DNA from: Pseudomonadota bacterium
GTDB taxonomy: Bacteria; Pseudomonadota; Gammaproteobacteria; Steroidobacterales; Steroidobacteraceae
DNA length: 32,257 nt
Direction: 5' to 3'
Assembly (NCBI GenBank): GCA_021785405.1
Contig: JAJYFF010000029.1
Coordinates: forward strand, 1 to 32,257
Part shown: positions 22,815-30,646 of the stretch, in pieces
Position numbering within the stretch: the first letter of the stretch is position 1
Layout of the letters: each line of letters starts with the position of its first letter
Program-made: the position numbers and the translations under genes
The notes under the pieces: model-generated
Told to the model about the DNA's origin: nothing
Databases searched by the model: none
What the model saw: only the letters and a program-made list of their open reading frames with translations

Positions 22815-23984
22815 TCAACGCGGATTCCGTCGCAGCTGGTTCGCGCGCAGGATCCGCGACGCGCCGAACCGCCGGCGGACCTCGTCGACGGCCGTGTCGA
22901 TCCGCGATGCCCGCGCGCTCGGCGGCTCGAACAGGTCCGATTGAGTGCCGGTTCCGAGCGCGGCGACGGCGACGCCCAGCAGACGGATCGACGCGCGCGG
23001 CCGCTCGGCGAGCCATTCCGTGAACAGCGCGTCGGCCAGGCTCCACAACGTCGCGGTGTCGCGCGCCGGCGGCTCGAACGAGCGCTGGCGGTGATTCGTC
23101 GCGAAGTCCGCGGTCCGTATCTTGACCGCGATCTGCGCGGCGGCGGCGTCGGTGCGCCGCAACCGGCTGCCGACCCGGTCGACCAGGCGGGCCAACTCGG
23201 TGCGCAGCGCGCTCGGATCATCGAGATCGACCTCGAACGTGCATTCGGCGCTGATCGATCGCTCCTCGCTCGGCCGCAGCACCGGACGCTCGTCGAGCCC
23301 CGAGGCGCGGCGGCGCATCGCGTCGGCATGCCGGCCGAACAGGGCGCGCAGCGCAGGCTCGCGCGCGGTCCGCAGGTCCCGGAAGCACCGTATCCCCGCG
23401 GCGTGCACGCGCGGCAAGGTCTTCGGTCCGATCCCCCACAGACGCTCGATCGGCAGATCGTCGAGGGCCTGCGGCAGCTCCTCGGCGCCGATCCGGCACA
23501 GTCCGTCGGGTTTGCGCAGATCCGACGCGATCTTCGCGACCAGCTTGTTCGGCGCGACGCCGACCGAGGCGGTCAGCCCGAGCTCTTGGCGGACCCTGGC
23601 GCGGAGCCGCTCGGCGATCGCGACCGGGTCGCCGAGCAGGCGCCGGCTCGCGGTCACGTCGAGAAACGCCTCGTCGAGCGACAGGGGCTCGACCAGCGGC
23701 GTGAACGATTCGAAGATCGCGAAGGCGCGCGACGAGACGTCCCGGTAACGCGCCATCCGCGGCGGCACGATGATCGCCTGCGGGCACAGACGGCGGGCCG
23801 ACGCGATCGGCATCGCCGAATGCACGCCGAACCGGCGGACCGCGTAGCTCGCCGCCGCGACCACGCCCCGCGGGCCCGGATGACCGACGATCAGCGGCAG
23901 GCCTGCGAGCTCCGGCCGGTCCCGCTCTTCGACGGACGCATAGAAGGCATCCATGTCGACGTGCAGGATCGACCGGGCGTCCAT
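22815..23984 (-). CDS. dinB: DNA polymerase IV (Y family)
   Basis: 389 residues, an error-prone translesion polymerase. The catalytic acids are D10 (LHVDMDAFYASVE) and D104/E105 (SLDEAFLDV). The steric region SYAVRRFGVHSAMP, the thumb helix-hairpin-helix WGIGPKT (183-189) and the little-finger domain (about 240-345) are all present. A clamp-binding pentapeptide, QSDLF, is at 348-352. Unlike many DinB proteins, about 37 residues follow that motif. The gene lies 20 nt downstream of mdh. I see no LexA-type site near it, so SOS control is not supported. Confidence 0.93.
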   Translation of the reverse strand: MDARSILHVDMDAFYASVEERDRPELAGLPLIVGHPGPRGVVAAASYAVRRFGVHSAMPIASARRLCPQAIIVPPRMARYRDVSSRAFAIFESFTPLVEPLSLDEAFLDVTASRRLLGDPVAIAERLRARVRQELGLTASVGVAPNKLVAKIASDLRKPDGLCRIGAEELPQALDDLPIERLWGIGPKTLPRVHAAGIRCFRDLRTAREPALRALFGRHADAMRRRASGLDERPVLRPSEERSISAECTFEVDLDDPSALRTELARLVDRVGSRLRRTDAAAAQIAVKIRTADFATNHRQRSFEPPARDTATLWSLADALFTEWLAERPRASIRLLGVAVAALGTGTQSDLFEPPSARASRIDTAVDEVRRRFGASRILRANQLRRNPR

Positions 23985-24004
23985 TCAGGGCGTGTCGGGT
24001 CCCG

Positions 24005-24982
24005 TCATAGCAGGTCCTTCACGCCGTCCCGTTCCTCTTGCAGCTCTCGTAGCGTGTTGTCCATCTTCTCGCGACTGAACGGGTCGATCGGCAGGTCGCG
24101 CACGATCCGGTACTCACCGCCCGCGCAGGTGACCGGATAGGAGTAGATCACGCCCTCGGGAATCCCGTAGCTGCCGTCCGCCGGCACCGACATGCTGACC
24201 CAATCGCCGTCGGTCGTGCCGTGCATCCAGGTGTGCACGTGGTCGATCGCCGCCGAGGCCGCCGACGCGGCCGACGAACTGCCGCGCGCCTTGATGATCG
24301 CCGCACCGCGCTGCTGCACGGTCGGGATGAACGTCTCGCGGAACCAGCTTGCGTCGACTTGCGAGAGCGCCGGCCGACCGTCGACGGTGGCGTGGTGCAG
24401 GTCCGGATACTGGGTCGCCGAGTGGTTGCCCCAGACCACGAATTGCTTGACCTGGGTGACCGACCGGCCGGTCTTCTCGGCGAGCAGCGCGACGCCGCGA
24501 TTGTGGTCGAGTCGGGTCATCGCGGTGAAGTTGCGCGCCGGCAGCGACGGCGCGTTGCGCTGCGCGATCAGCGCATTGGTGTTCGCCGGATTGCCGACGA
24601 CGAGCACGCGCACGTCGCGGCGCGCGACGCGGTCGAGGGCCTTGCCCTGGGCCGAGAAGATCTGCGCGTTCGCGAGCAGGAGGTCCTTGCGCTCCATCCC
24701 GGGCCCGCGCGGACGCGCCCCGACGAGCAGCGCGACGCCGCAGTCGCGAAACGCGGTCTCGGTGTCGTCGGTCGCCGTCACCGACTGCAACGTCGGAAAC
24801 GCGCAGTCGCACAGTTCCATCACGACGCCGTGCGCCGCACCGACCGCGGCCGGGATCTCGAGGAGGTTCAGACGAATCGGCTGATCGGGTCCGAGCATCT
24901 GCCCCGAAGCGACGCGGAACGCGAGCGCGTAGCCGATGTTGCCGGCGGCGCCGGTGATCGTGACGGTGATGGGTGCTTTCAT
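24005..24982 (-). CDS. mdh: Malate dehydrogenase
   Basis: 325 residues, NAD-dependent, oxidising malate to oxaloacetate in the cytoplasm. The dinucleotide-binding loop GAAGNIG is at 11-17, and the acidic NAD discriminator E42 is in NLLEIP. Substrate-binding arginines lie in [10 protein letters not shown] (89-98) and TRLDHNR (156-162), and the catalytic histidine H187 is in [11 protein letters not shown] (184-194). This is the bacterial type with the [15 protein letters not shown] loop. The ATG at 24982 has GGAG 8 nt upstream. It lies downstream of the ECF sigma pair by 29 nt. Confidence 0.96.
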   Translation of the reverse strand: MKAPITVTITGAAGNIGYALAFRVASGQMLGPDQPIRLNLLEIPAAVGAAHGVVMELCDCAFPTLQSVTATDDTETAFRDCGVALLVGARPRGPGMERKDLLLANAQIFSAQGKALDRVARRDVRVLVVGNPANTNALIAQRNAPSLPARNFTAMTRLDHNRGVALLAEKTGRSVTQVKQFVVWGNHSATQYPDLHHATVDGRPALSQVDASWFRETFIPTVQQRGAAIIKARGSSSAASAASAAIDHVHTWMHGTTDGDWVSMSVPADGSYGIPEGVIYSYPVTCAGGEYRIVRDLPIDPFSREKMDNTLRELQEERDGVKDLL

Positions 24983-25011
24983 CCAAGAGCTCCGGTCGAA
25001 AAATCGCGATG

Positions 25012-25494
25012 TTAGCGTAAACGCCTGCGCGGGGAGCACGGTTCGCGCAGTTTTGCTGGCGCTTCGGCGATCGTCGACGGGAGCGTTCGGGGCGATCTCG
25101 CGGCATCGCCGGCCTGCGCCGGCGGCATCGGCTCCGGCCTCGCGCAGCGCGGCGGGTCGATCCGGCGGACCGCGGTCGTGCCGGCGATTCCCCACGCGGC
25201 GCCGCGCTCGATGTGCATCGCGGTGCGGACGAAGTGCGGCGCGTCGGCACCGTGGCGCCGCTCGCCCGGATGGATTTCGAACGCGAACAGCACCGCGAGC
25301 GCGAGCAGCGCGCTCGCGGCGTACGCCAGGGCTTCGCGCCGCGGACGACGGCGGACGGCCCGGCGCGCGCGCCGGAGCACGCGCCGATCCGCGAGACGCG
25401 GCGGTGCCGGTTGCGGGAGGCGGCGGTAAGCGGCGCTCAACTCGTCGTCGCCGCGCAGATAGCGCGCCAAGTCAGCGTGATCCGGATCGGTCAT
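25012..25494 (-). CDS. Single-pass membrane protein following ECF sigma, possible anti-sigma factor
   Basis: 160 residues. The N-terminal cytoplasmic part ([28 protein letters not shown], then an Arg-rich helix) resembles short helical anti-sigma-like proteins seen after ECF genes in proteobacteria. One membrane helix spans about 56-72 ([19 protein letters not shown]), leaving a periplasmic Pro/Arg-rich C-terminus. There is no HxxxCxxC zinc motif, so it is not a ZAS-type anti-sigma factor. It starts 18 nt after the sigma gene. The role is inferred from position only. Confidence 0.65.
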   Translation of the reverse strand: MTDPDHADLARYLRGDDELSAAYRRLPQPAPPRLADRRVLRRARRAVRRRPRREALAYAASALLALAVLFAFEIHPGERRHGADAPHFVRTAMHIERGAAWGIAGTTAVRRIDPPRCARPEPMPPAQAGDAARSPRTLPSTIAEAPAKLREPCSPRRRLR

Positions 25495-25512
25495 CTTCGG
25501 GTCCTCATCAGG

Positions 25513-26139
25513 TCAGGTCGCGCGCGCCCGCGCGTGAGCCGGGGCAGGCGCCTCGATCGCGGCGACCGGCGCGGTGGCGCGCTCCGCGAGCGTCAGCCGG
25601 AGTTTGCGGATCGCGTAGCGCACGCGGCTCTTCGCCGTCTCGATGCCGACGCCCGTCACGCGCGCGATCTCCTCGACGTCGAGTCCCGCCTCCTCGCGCA
25701 GCAGGAAGGCCTCGCGCTGTTCCGACGGCAATGCGGCGATCGCGGCGAGCAGCGCCGACTGCTGTTCGCCGCGCTCGGCGATCCGGTCGGGTTGCTCGTG
25801 CTCCGGCGATTCCGGTTCGATCTCGATCGACGCGCGTTGGTCCAAGGATTCCTCGCCGGGCAAGCTGCGGCGCCGCCGGTAATGGTCGATCGTGCAGTGG
25901 TGCGCGATCTGGAACAGGAACGTCGCGAACTTCGCCCGAATCTCGTAACGATGGCGCATGGCGACGATCCGGGACCACACCTCCTGGAATAGATCGCTCG
26001 CGACCGCTGGATCGCGCACTTGCCGTAGCAGATAGCGATACAGGGGTCCCTTGTGCCGTGCATACAGCCTCTCGAACGCGCCGACGTCGCCGTGCGCGTA
26101 GCGCAGCATCAGTTCCGCGTCGTCGTCGACCCGCTCCAT
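25513..26139 (-). CDS. ECF RNA polymerase sigma factor
   Basis: 208 residues. Region 2 is at about 5-85 (LMLRYAHGDVGAFERLYARHKGPLYRYLLRQV, then SDLFQEVWSRIV, FATFLFQIAHH and DHYRRR). Region 4 is at about 135-190 (ALPSEQREAFLLREEAGLDVEEIARVTG, TAKSRVRYAIRKLR). The acidic linker between them is long. The ATG at 26139 starts just before region 2; an in-frame ATG at 26178 would add 13 unlikely residues, and both upstream sites are weak. It is probably controlled by the membrane protein encoded next. The target regulon is unknown. Confidence 0.92.
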   Translation of the reverse strand: MERVDDDAELMLRYAHGDVGAFERLYARHKGPLYRYLLRQVRDPAVASDLFQEVWSRIVAMRHRYEIRAKFATFLFQIAHHCTIDHYRRRRSLPGEESLDQRASIEIEPESPEHEQPDRIAERGEQQSALLAAIAALPSEQREAFLLREEAGLDVEEIARVTGVGIETAKSRVRYAIRKLRLTLAERATAPVAAIEAPAPAHARARAT

Positions 26140-26257
26140 GGCCCGTAAGCATACGTGCGCGGGCTTCGCTGTTGCCATTAACGTCAGGCCGGCCGCCGGC
26201 GGGTTATCCGGGGCCGGTCCGGGTTGCCGAGGAGGGCGGTTCGCGCTAGTCTGGTGT

Positions 26258-26279
26258 TATACATCAATAGTTTTGTATA
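26258..26279 (+). promoter_or_regulatory. Operator-like dyad upstream of the GntR regulator
   Basis: TATACA (26258-26263) and TGTATA (26274-26279) form a perfect 6-bp inverted repeat with 10-bp spacing, in an AT-rich patch 12 nt before the GntR ATG. YtrA-type regulators bind dyads of this kind at their own promoters. The patch may also include the -10 region. Autoregulation is inferred. The remaining 26140-26257 divergent stretch shows no clear promoter for the sigma gene. Confidence 0.6.
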
Positions 26280-26290
26280 GCTGTGCATCG

Positions 26291-26653
26291 ATGCGCGACG
26301 AATGGAACGACCGCCAGCCGATCTACCGGCAACTGCAGGATCGGATGATCGCGCGGATCCTCGATCAATCCTTGCGCGACGGCGATCCGTTGCCGTCGGT
26401 GCGCAGCGTCGCCGCCGACTGCCGGCTGAATCCCCTGACGGTGATGAAGGCCTATCAGCGCCTGGTGGACGACGGCCTCGTCGAGAAGCGGCGCGGTCTC
26501 GGCTTCTACGTCGGCGCCGGCGCGCGCGCCGCGCTGCTCACCGGCGAACGCGAGCGGTTTCTGAACGAAGACTGGCCGAGGATCGCCGCGTCGATCCGTC
26601 GTCTCGGATTGTCGCTCGAGGATCTCCTCGCTCGCGACGCCGATCGCGGCTGA
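26291..26653 (+). CDS. GntR-family regulator, YtrA subfamily
   Basis: 120 residues: a winged helix-turn-helix (MRDEWNDRQPIYRQLQDRM; PLPSVRSVAADCRLNPLTVMKAYQRLVDDG; VEKRRGLGFYVG) and then a short helical C-terminus without a large ligand domain, which defines the YtrA group. Such regulators repress a downstream ABC transporter operon; here the ABC genes follow by 16 nt. A dyad lies 12 nt upstream, so self-repression is likely. The ATG at 26291 is the natural domain start; upstream in-frame codons look non-coding. Confidence 0.92.
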   Translation: MRDEWNDRQPIYRQLQDRMIARILDQSLRDGDPLPSVRSVAADCRLNPLTVMKAYQRLVDDGLVEKRRGLGFYVGAGARAALLTGERERFLNEDWPRIAASIRRLGLSLEDLLARDADRG

Positions 26654-26669
26654 CGCGCGGAGCCCCAAG

Positions 26670-27527
26670 ATGCCGCCGGTCATCGAAGCGCGTGACCTCA
26701 CCAAGCGGTATGGCTCGGTCCTCGCGGTCGATCATGCGAGCTTCGCGGTCGAACCCGGTCGCATCGTCGGTCTGATCGGTCCGAACGGCGCCGGCAAGAC
26801 CTCGATCTTGCGCGCGGTGCTCGGTCTTACCCGCTACGAGGGCGACGTGCGAGTGCTCGGGCGGGATCCGTGGCGGGAGCGGGCCGCGCTGATGCGCGAC
26901 GTGTCGTTCATCCCCGACGCCGCGGTATTGCCCGGCTGGCTGCGGATCGACCGTGCGGTGGACTTCGTCGCCGCGATCCACCCGCACTTCCGTCGCGATC
27001 GAACGCGCACGATGCTCGCGAAGACGCAAATTCCGCTCGATCGCCGGGTGCGCGAACTGTCGAAGGGGATGAGGACACAGGTGCACCTCGCGCTCGCGAT
27101 GGGCATCGACGCGAAGCTGCTGGTGCTCGACGAGCCCACGCTCGGCCTCGATCTGCTCGCGCGGCGCGCGTTCTACGACTTGCTCGTCGAGGATTTCATG
27201 GACGAGTCCCGCACGATCGTGCTGACGACCCACCAGGTCGAGGAGGTCGAGAACCTGCTGACCGACGTGCTGTTCGTCCATCGTGGCCGGATCGTCCTCG
27301 ACGGATCGATCGCGGCCTTGGCCACGCGCTTCGTGGCCCTCAGCGTCGAACCGGCGCGGCTCGCCGAGGCGCGCGCGCTCGGCCCGTTCTATGAGCGGCG
27401 CACGCTCGGCAGGAGCGTGCTCTACTACGAAGGGGCGGACCGCGCCGCGCTCGCGCCGCTCGGTGAGTTGCAGGCGCCGGACGTCGCCGACCTGTTCGTT
27501 GCGAAATTGTCCGGCGGTGCGTCATGA
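26670..27527 (+). CDS. ABC transporter ATP-binding protein of the GntR unit
   Basis: 285 residues. Walker A GPNGAGKTS (37-45), signature LSKGM (130-134, in place of LSGGQ), Walker B LLVLDEPT (150-157) and H-loop THQVEEVE are visible. The Q-loop position reads FIPDAAV, so the usual glutamine is replaced; this is common in the YtrB/BcrA-like group of two-component exporters. The C-terminal part (about 215-285) is an accessory domain. It couples to the permease gene by an ATGA overlap. Substrate unknown. Confidence 0.92.
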   Translation: MPPVIEARDLTKRYGSVLAVDHASFAVEPGRIVGLIGPNGAGKTSILRAVLGLTRYEGDVRVLGRDPWRERAALMRDVSFIPDAAVLPGWLRIDRAVDFVAAIHPHFRRDRTRTMLAKTQIPLDRRVRELSKGMRTQVHLALAMGIDAKLLVLDEPTLGLDLLARRAFYDLLVEDFMDESRTIVLTTHQVEEVENLLTDVLFVHRGRIVLDGSIAALATRFVALSVEPARLAEARALGPFYERRTLGRSVLYYEGADRAALAPLGELQAPDVADLFVAKLSGGAS

Positions 27528-28402
27528 CCCGCTTCCTGTGGCTGATCCGCCGCGAGCTCTGGGAGCACCGCGCGGCCTGGATCCTGCCCGCGGCGATCGG
27601 CGGGTTGCTCGTGCTCGCCGCCTCCTTCGGGCACATCGACGTGGACATCGCGGGCGCCCGGCCGGGCCCGAACGCGCTCGGCGGTGCGCTGCTGTTCGGC
27701 TTCGGCATCGTGTTCCTGTGCGCGATGCTCGTCTATTCGTCCTGGTACCTCCTCGATTGCCTGAATGCCGATCGCCGCGACCGCAGCATCCTGTTCTGGA
27801 AGTCCCTGCCGATCGGCGACGCGCAGACCGTGCTCGCGAAGCTCGCGACCGGTCTGGTCGCGATTCCGCTGATCTATTTCGCGGCCGCCGACGTGACGAC
27901 GCTGGCGATCGCGTTCATCGTGTCCTTGCGTGCTCGCGCGTGGATCGGCAGTGCGCTGTGGCACCCGGGTCAGTGGCTGCAGCTGCAAGCGCTCTGGCTT
28001 TACCTGATCGCGACGCTCTCGATCTGGCTCCTGCCGGTCGCCGGCTGGCTGCTGCTGGTCTCGGCATCGGTGCGGCGCGCGGCCGTGCTGTGGTCGCTGC
28101 TGCCGCCGCTGGTGGCGGTGTGGATCGAACGCGTGTTCCTCGGTACGAACTGGTTCGGCCGGATCCTCGTGACCCGCCTGGTGGACGGCTATCCGGCGAC
28201 CGCGTTTCACGATCTCTCCGGATCACTCCTCGGTGCGTTCGGATTCCCGAGCGAATCGCCGCTGGCGGCGCCCGCGAGCGTCTGGGAACTGCTGGCGCCG
28301 CTGCGGTTCCTCGCGTCGCCCTCGACCTGGGCCGGGGCCGTCGTCGGCGCGGCGTTGATCGGCGCCGCGATCCGCGTGCGCGCCCGCACCGTCGATCCGT
28401 GA
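27524..28402 (+). CDS. ABC transporter permease of the GntR unit
   Basis: 292 residues, ABC-2-like integral membrane protein. About six helices: 18-34, 50-76, 102-125, 150-185, 190-205 and 265-285. A short N-terminal amphipathic start (MTRFLWLIRRELWEHR) and the cytosolic loop NADRRDRSILFWKSLP fit permeases that associate with YtrB-like ATPases. The overlap with the ATPase gene and the GntR gene upstream indicate one operon, probably an exporter for a stress-related compound. No substrate is evident. Confidence 0.85.
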   Translation: MTRFLWLIRRELWEHRAAWILPAAIGGLLVLAASFGHIDVDIAGARPGPNALGGALLFGFGIVFLCAMLVYSSWYLLDCLNADRRDRSILFWKSLPIGDAQTVLAKLATGLVAIPLIYFAAADVTTLAIAFIVSLRARAWIGSALWHPGQWLQLQALWLYLIATLSIWLLPVAGWLLLVSASVRRAAVLWSLLPPLVAVWIERVFLGTNWFGRILVTRLVDGYPATAFHDLSGSLLGAFGFPSESPLAAPASVWELLAPLRFLASPSTWAGAVVGAALIGAAIRVRARTVDP

Positions 28403-28491
28403 GCGGTTCGCGGACCGCGCAGTTGGTGCGCGCGCGCTCGATCGTGCACAATGCCACGCGGCCCTCTCTTCAACGCTGCGAGGATGTCGGC

Positions 28492-28974
28492 ATGTACAAG
28501 ACGAAGATCGACCTACCCGAAAAGACCCGTCGCAACGTGATCGCGATCCTGAACGACCGACTGGCCGATGCGATCGACCTGCAGAGCCAGGTCAAGCAGG
28601 CGCATTGGAACGTGAAGGGTCCGAACTTCATCGCGCTGCACGAACTGTTCGACAAGATCTCGGACATGGTGCTCGGACAGATCGACGAGATCGCCGAGCG
28701 GGTCACCGCGCTCGGCGGTACGGCGGAGGGCACCGTCGCGGTCGCCGCCAAGCGCAGCCGGCTCAAGAACTACCCGCTCAGCATCACCTCCGGCAAGGAC
28801 CATCTCTACTACTTGTCGACCCAGCTGGCCGCGTTCGGCAAGTCGGTGCGCGCGGCGATCGACGCGACCGACGAGCTCGGCGACGCGGATACCGCGGACC
28901 TGTTCACGGGCGTCTCGCGAGACCTCGACAAGCAGCTGTGGTTCCTGGAGGCGCACTCGCAGGACAAGGCGTGA
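28492..28974 (+). CDS. dps: Dps-like DNA-protecting ferritin
   Basis: 160 residues, a dodecameric mini-ferritin that oxidises Fe(II) with peroxide and protects DNA. The inter-subunit ferroxidase residues H38, H50, D54, D65 and E69 all match the E. coli Dps set (H51, H63, D67, D78, E82), in KQAHWNVKGPNFIALHELFD and GQIDEIAER. The N-terminal tail is short (MYKTKIDLPEKTRR) with only a few lysines, so DNA compaction may be weaker than in E. coli. GAGGA lies about 8 nt before the ATG. It is preceded by 89 nt after the ABC permease, enough for its own promoter. Confidence 0.94.
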   Translation: MYKTKIDLPEKTRRNVIAILNDRLADAIDLQSQVKQAHWNVKGPNFIALHELFDKISDMVLGQIDEIAERVTALGGTAEGTVAVAAKRSRLKNYPLSITSGKDHLYYLSTQLAAFGKSVRAAIDATDELGDADTADLFTGVSRDLDKQLWFLEAHSQDKA

Positions 28975-28993
28975 CGGCCCGGGTGGGCCGTCA
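28972..28993. terminator. Hairpin built from both stop codons of dps and the opposing gene
   Basis: TGACGGCCC (28972-28980) and GGGCCGTCA (28985-28993) form a 9-bp perfect stem with loop GGGT. The first three bases are the dps stop codon, and the last three are the minus-strand TGA of the oxidoreductase gene. One symmetrical element thus ends both genes. No T-tract follows. Confidence 0.6.
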
Positions 28994-30349
28994 ATCGAGC
29001 AGCTGGGCGAAATAGCTGTTGCGCAGCCGGTTTGCCGGATCCGTCCGGCGGCGCAGTGCGGCGAACAGCCGCGCGCGCTCGCCGAGCGCCTTCGTGAGCT
29101 GCTCGACCGTGAGGGCGCGCGTTTGGTTGAGCGTCGGCGTCCCGCCGGCGTTCGACGCGAACTCGTTGAAGTCGATCAGGAAATCCTCGAACCCCGGATC
29201 GCCCGGCGACGACGGCTCCAGCGTGACCCGGTCGCCCGCATGGCTCGGGCTGAACAACGCGTTTCGGTCGCGATGCAGACGGCTCGCGACGGTGACGAGG
29301 TTGCAGCGGTACCGGTAACGCTTTTGATGCGCGCGGCAGAACGCGGCGTAATCCTCGAGGAGCTGCGGAAAGTCCGCCTGCGGGAACGCCCATAGGCTGT
29401 AGGTGTGGCGAGCCTTCGCGGGATCCGCGGGCAGCTCGCGCATCCACTCGTGCGCGTACATCACGACGCCGCGCGAGCCGCGGGCCTGTGCGGCGTGCAG
29501 CGCGCGATGCACGCCCGTGAGCACCGCGTTGCGCAAGCCCGGCGTCGCGAGCACGCTGCCGACCGACGAGCCGAAGGCCGGCAGCACGTTGCGCATCACG
29601 GACTGACGGATCTGCCAGATCCCCGATCGAGTGATGCCCTCGTCCGGGTCGCGGAGGCGCCGCTCGACCGTGATCCGGTCGGCAAAGGGCGCGACGTGAA
29701 ATCGCAGCGCACCCGGCTCCTCGACGATGCTCGCGTAGCGCGCCGCGAACTCCGCGAAGGAGTGGCTGCGGTACTCGATCTTCACCGGCGTCGACGGTTC
29801 GACGCGCAGGGCGACCTCGTGTACGACGCCGAGCAGCCCGTGACTCGATCGCAATACGCGCATGAGGTCGCGGTCGCGCTCGGTCACCGTGATCGGCCGG
29901 CCCTGGGGCGTGACCAGCTTGATTTCGGTCACGCAGGAAGCCATCTGCGCGCAGCCCTCCCGATACGACGGCTGCGGCAGCGTCGAGACCGCGAGTGCGC
30001 CGACCGACATGTTGCCGATCTCCGGCGTCAGCGGCAGTTCGAGCCCGCGTTCGGCGAGCGCCCGTACCAACGCGGCGACGCGCACCCCGGCTTGCACCCG
30101 GACGCAACCTTCGTCGTAGCCCAGGATCTTGTCGAACGCGTCCAGCTGCAGCGCCGTGCCGCCGTCGGTGTTCGCACACCGCGTGATCGAGTAATCCGCC
30201 CCGATCGGGCGCACGGGCGAGGGGTGCGTCTTCGGATGGCCGAGGATCGCGGCGACGTCCTCGACGGTCTTGGGTCGAACGGTGACTCGCGGTCGGCGGT
30301 GCAGGCCAAGCCGATCCGCGCCCGGGAAGCGCTTGTCATTCAGTGCCAT
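28991..30349 (-). CDS. FAD-binding oxidoreductase (VAO/D-arabinono-lactone oxidase type)
   Basis: 452 residues. An FAD_binding_4 domain covers about 20-200: RPKTVEDVAAIL, PVRPIGADYSI (46-56), VRVQAGVRVAALVRAL and IGNMSVGALAVST. The C-terminal part, ending about ALRRRTDPANRLRNSYF, resembles the sugar-lactone oxidase (ALO) domain. In many relatives the FAD-linking motif is GGGHS; here it is GADYS (50-54), so His is replaced by Tyr53 and covalent FAD at that site is not expected. The ATG at 30349 has GAGGG 9 nt upstream; an ATG at 30358 abuts that site and is less likely. Substrate unknown. Confidence 0.85.
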   Translation of the reverse strand: MALNDKRFPGADRLGLHRRPRVTVRPKTVEDVAAILGHPKTHPSPVRPIGADYSITRCANTDGGTALQLDAFDKILGYDEGCVRVQAGVRVAALVRALAERGLELPLTPEIGNMSVGALAVSTLPQPSYREGCAQMASCVTEIKLVTPQGRPITVTERDRDLMRVLRSSHGLLGVVHEVALRVEPSTPVKIEYRSHSFAEFAARYASIVEEPGALRFHVAPFADRITVERRLRDPDEGITRSGIWQIRQSVMRNVLPAFGSSVGSVLATPGLRNAVLTGVHRALHAAQARGSRGVVMYAHEWMRELPADPAKARHTYSLWAFPQADFPQLLEDYAAFCRAHQKRYRYRCNLVTVASRLHRDRNALFSPSHAGDRVTLEPSSPGDPGFEDFLIDFNEFASNAGGTPTLNQTRALTVEQLTKALGERARLFAALRRRTDPANRLRNSYFAQLLD

Positions 30350-30371
30350 TTCGATCATCCCTCGGCAGTCG

Positions 30372-30390
30372 GGCCGCTCTCGGAGCGGCC
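30372..30390. other. Hairpin in the leader of the FAD oxidoreductase gene
   Basis: GGCCGCTC (30372-30379) pairs with GAGCGGCC (30383-30390) over the loop TCG. It lies 23 nt upstream of the chosen start on the minus strand, just outside the ribosome-binding site. A second near-perfect stem, GGGTGCCC/GGGCGCCC with one G-T pair (30473-30491), is 100 nt further up and could end the antiporter transcript. The rest of the 297-nt gap (30350-30646) shows no gene. Confidence 0.4.
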
Positions 30391-30646
30391 TCCGGCTGTC
30401 CCGGGCGCGCGAATCCCGCCGCCGGAGCGCGTGGGCGCGTCGATCGAAGACACTGGCGGCTCCGCTGTCGTGGGGTGCCCGATGGGCGCCCGGTAGACCG
30501 GTGGCTTTGCGTCCCCGCCTTTCGACGGGTTTGCCCTTGAACAGCATTTTCACTATGCGATGCCGCGGATCTTCTGTAAAGGGCCGCTGCGGGAGCCCGG
30601 CCGGAGGCGATCGCAATACCATCGACTGCGTCGCGGATTTCGCATC

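Noticed and set aside
22774-23984. SOS/LexA control of dinB
   Set aside because: No CTG-N10-CAG-like box was seen upstream, and the gene lies only 20 nt after mdh.
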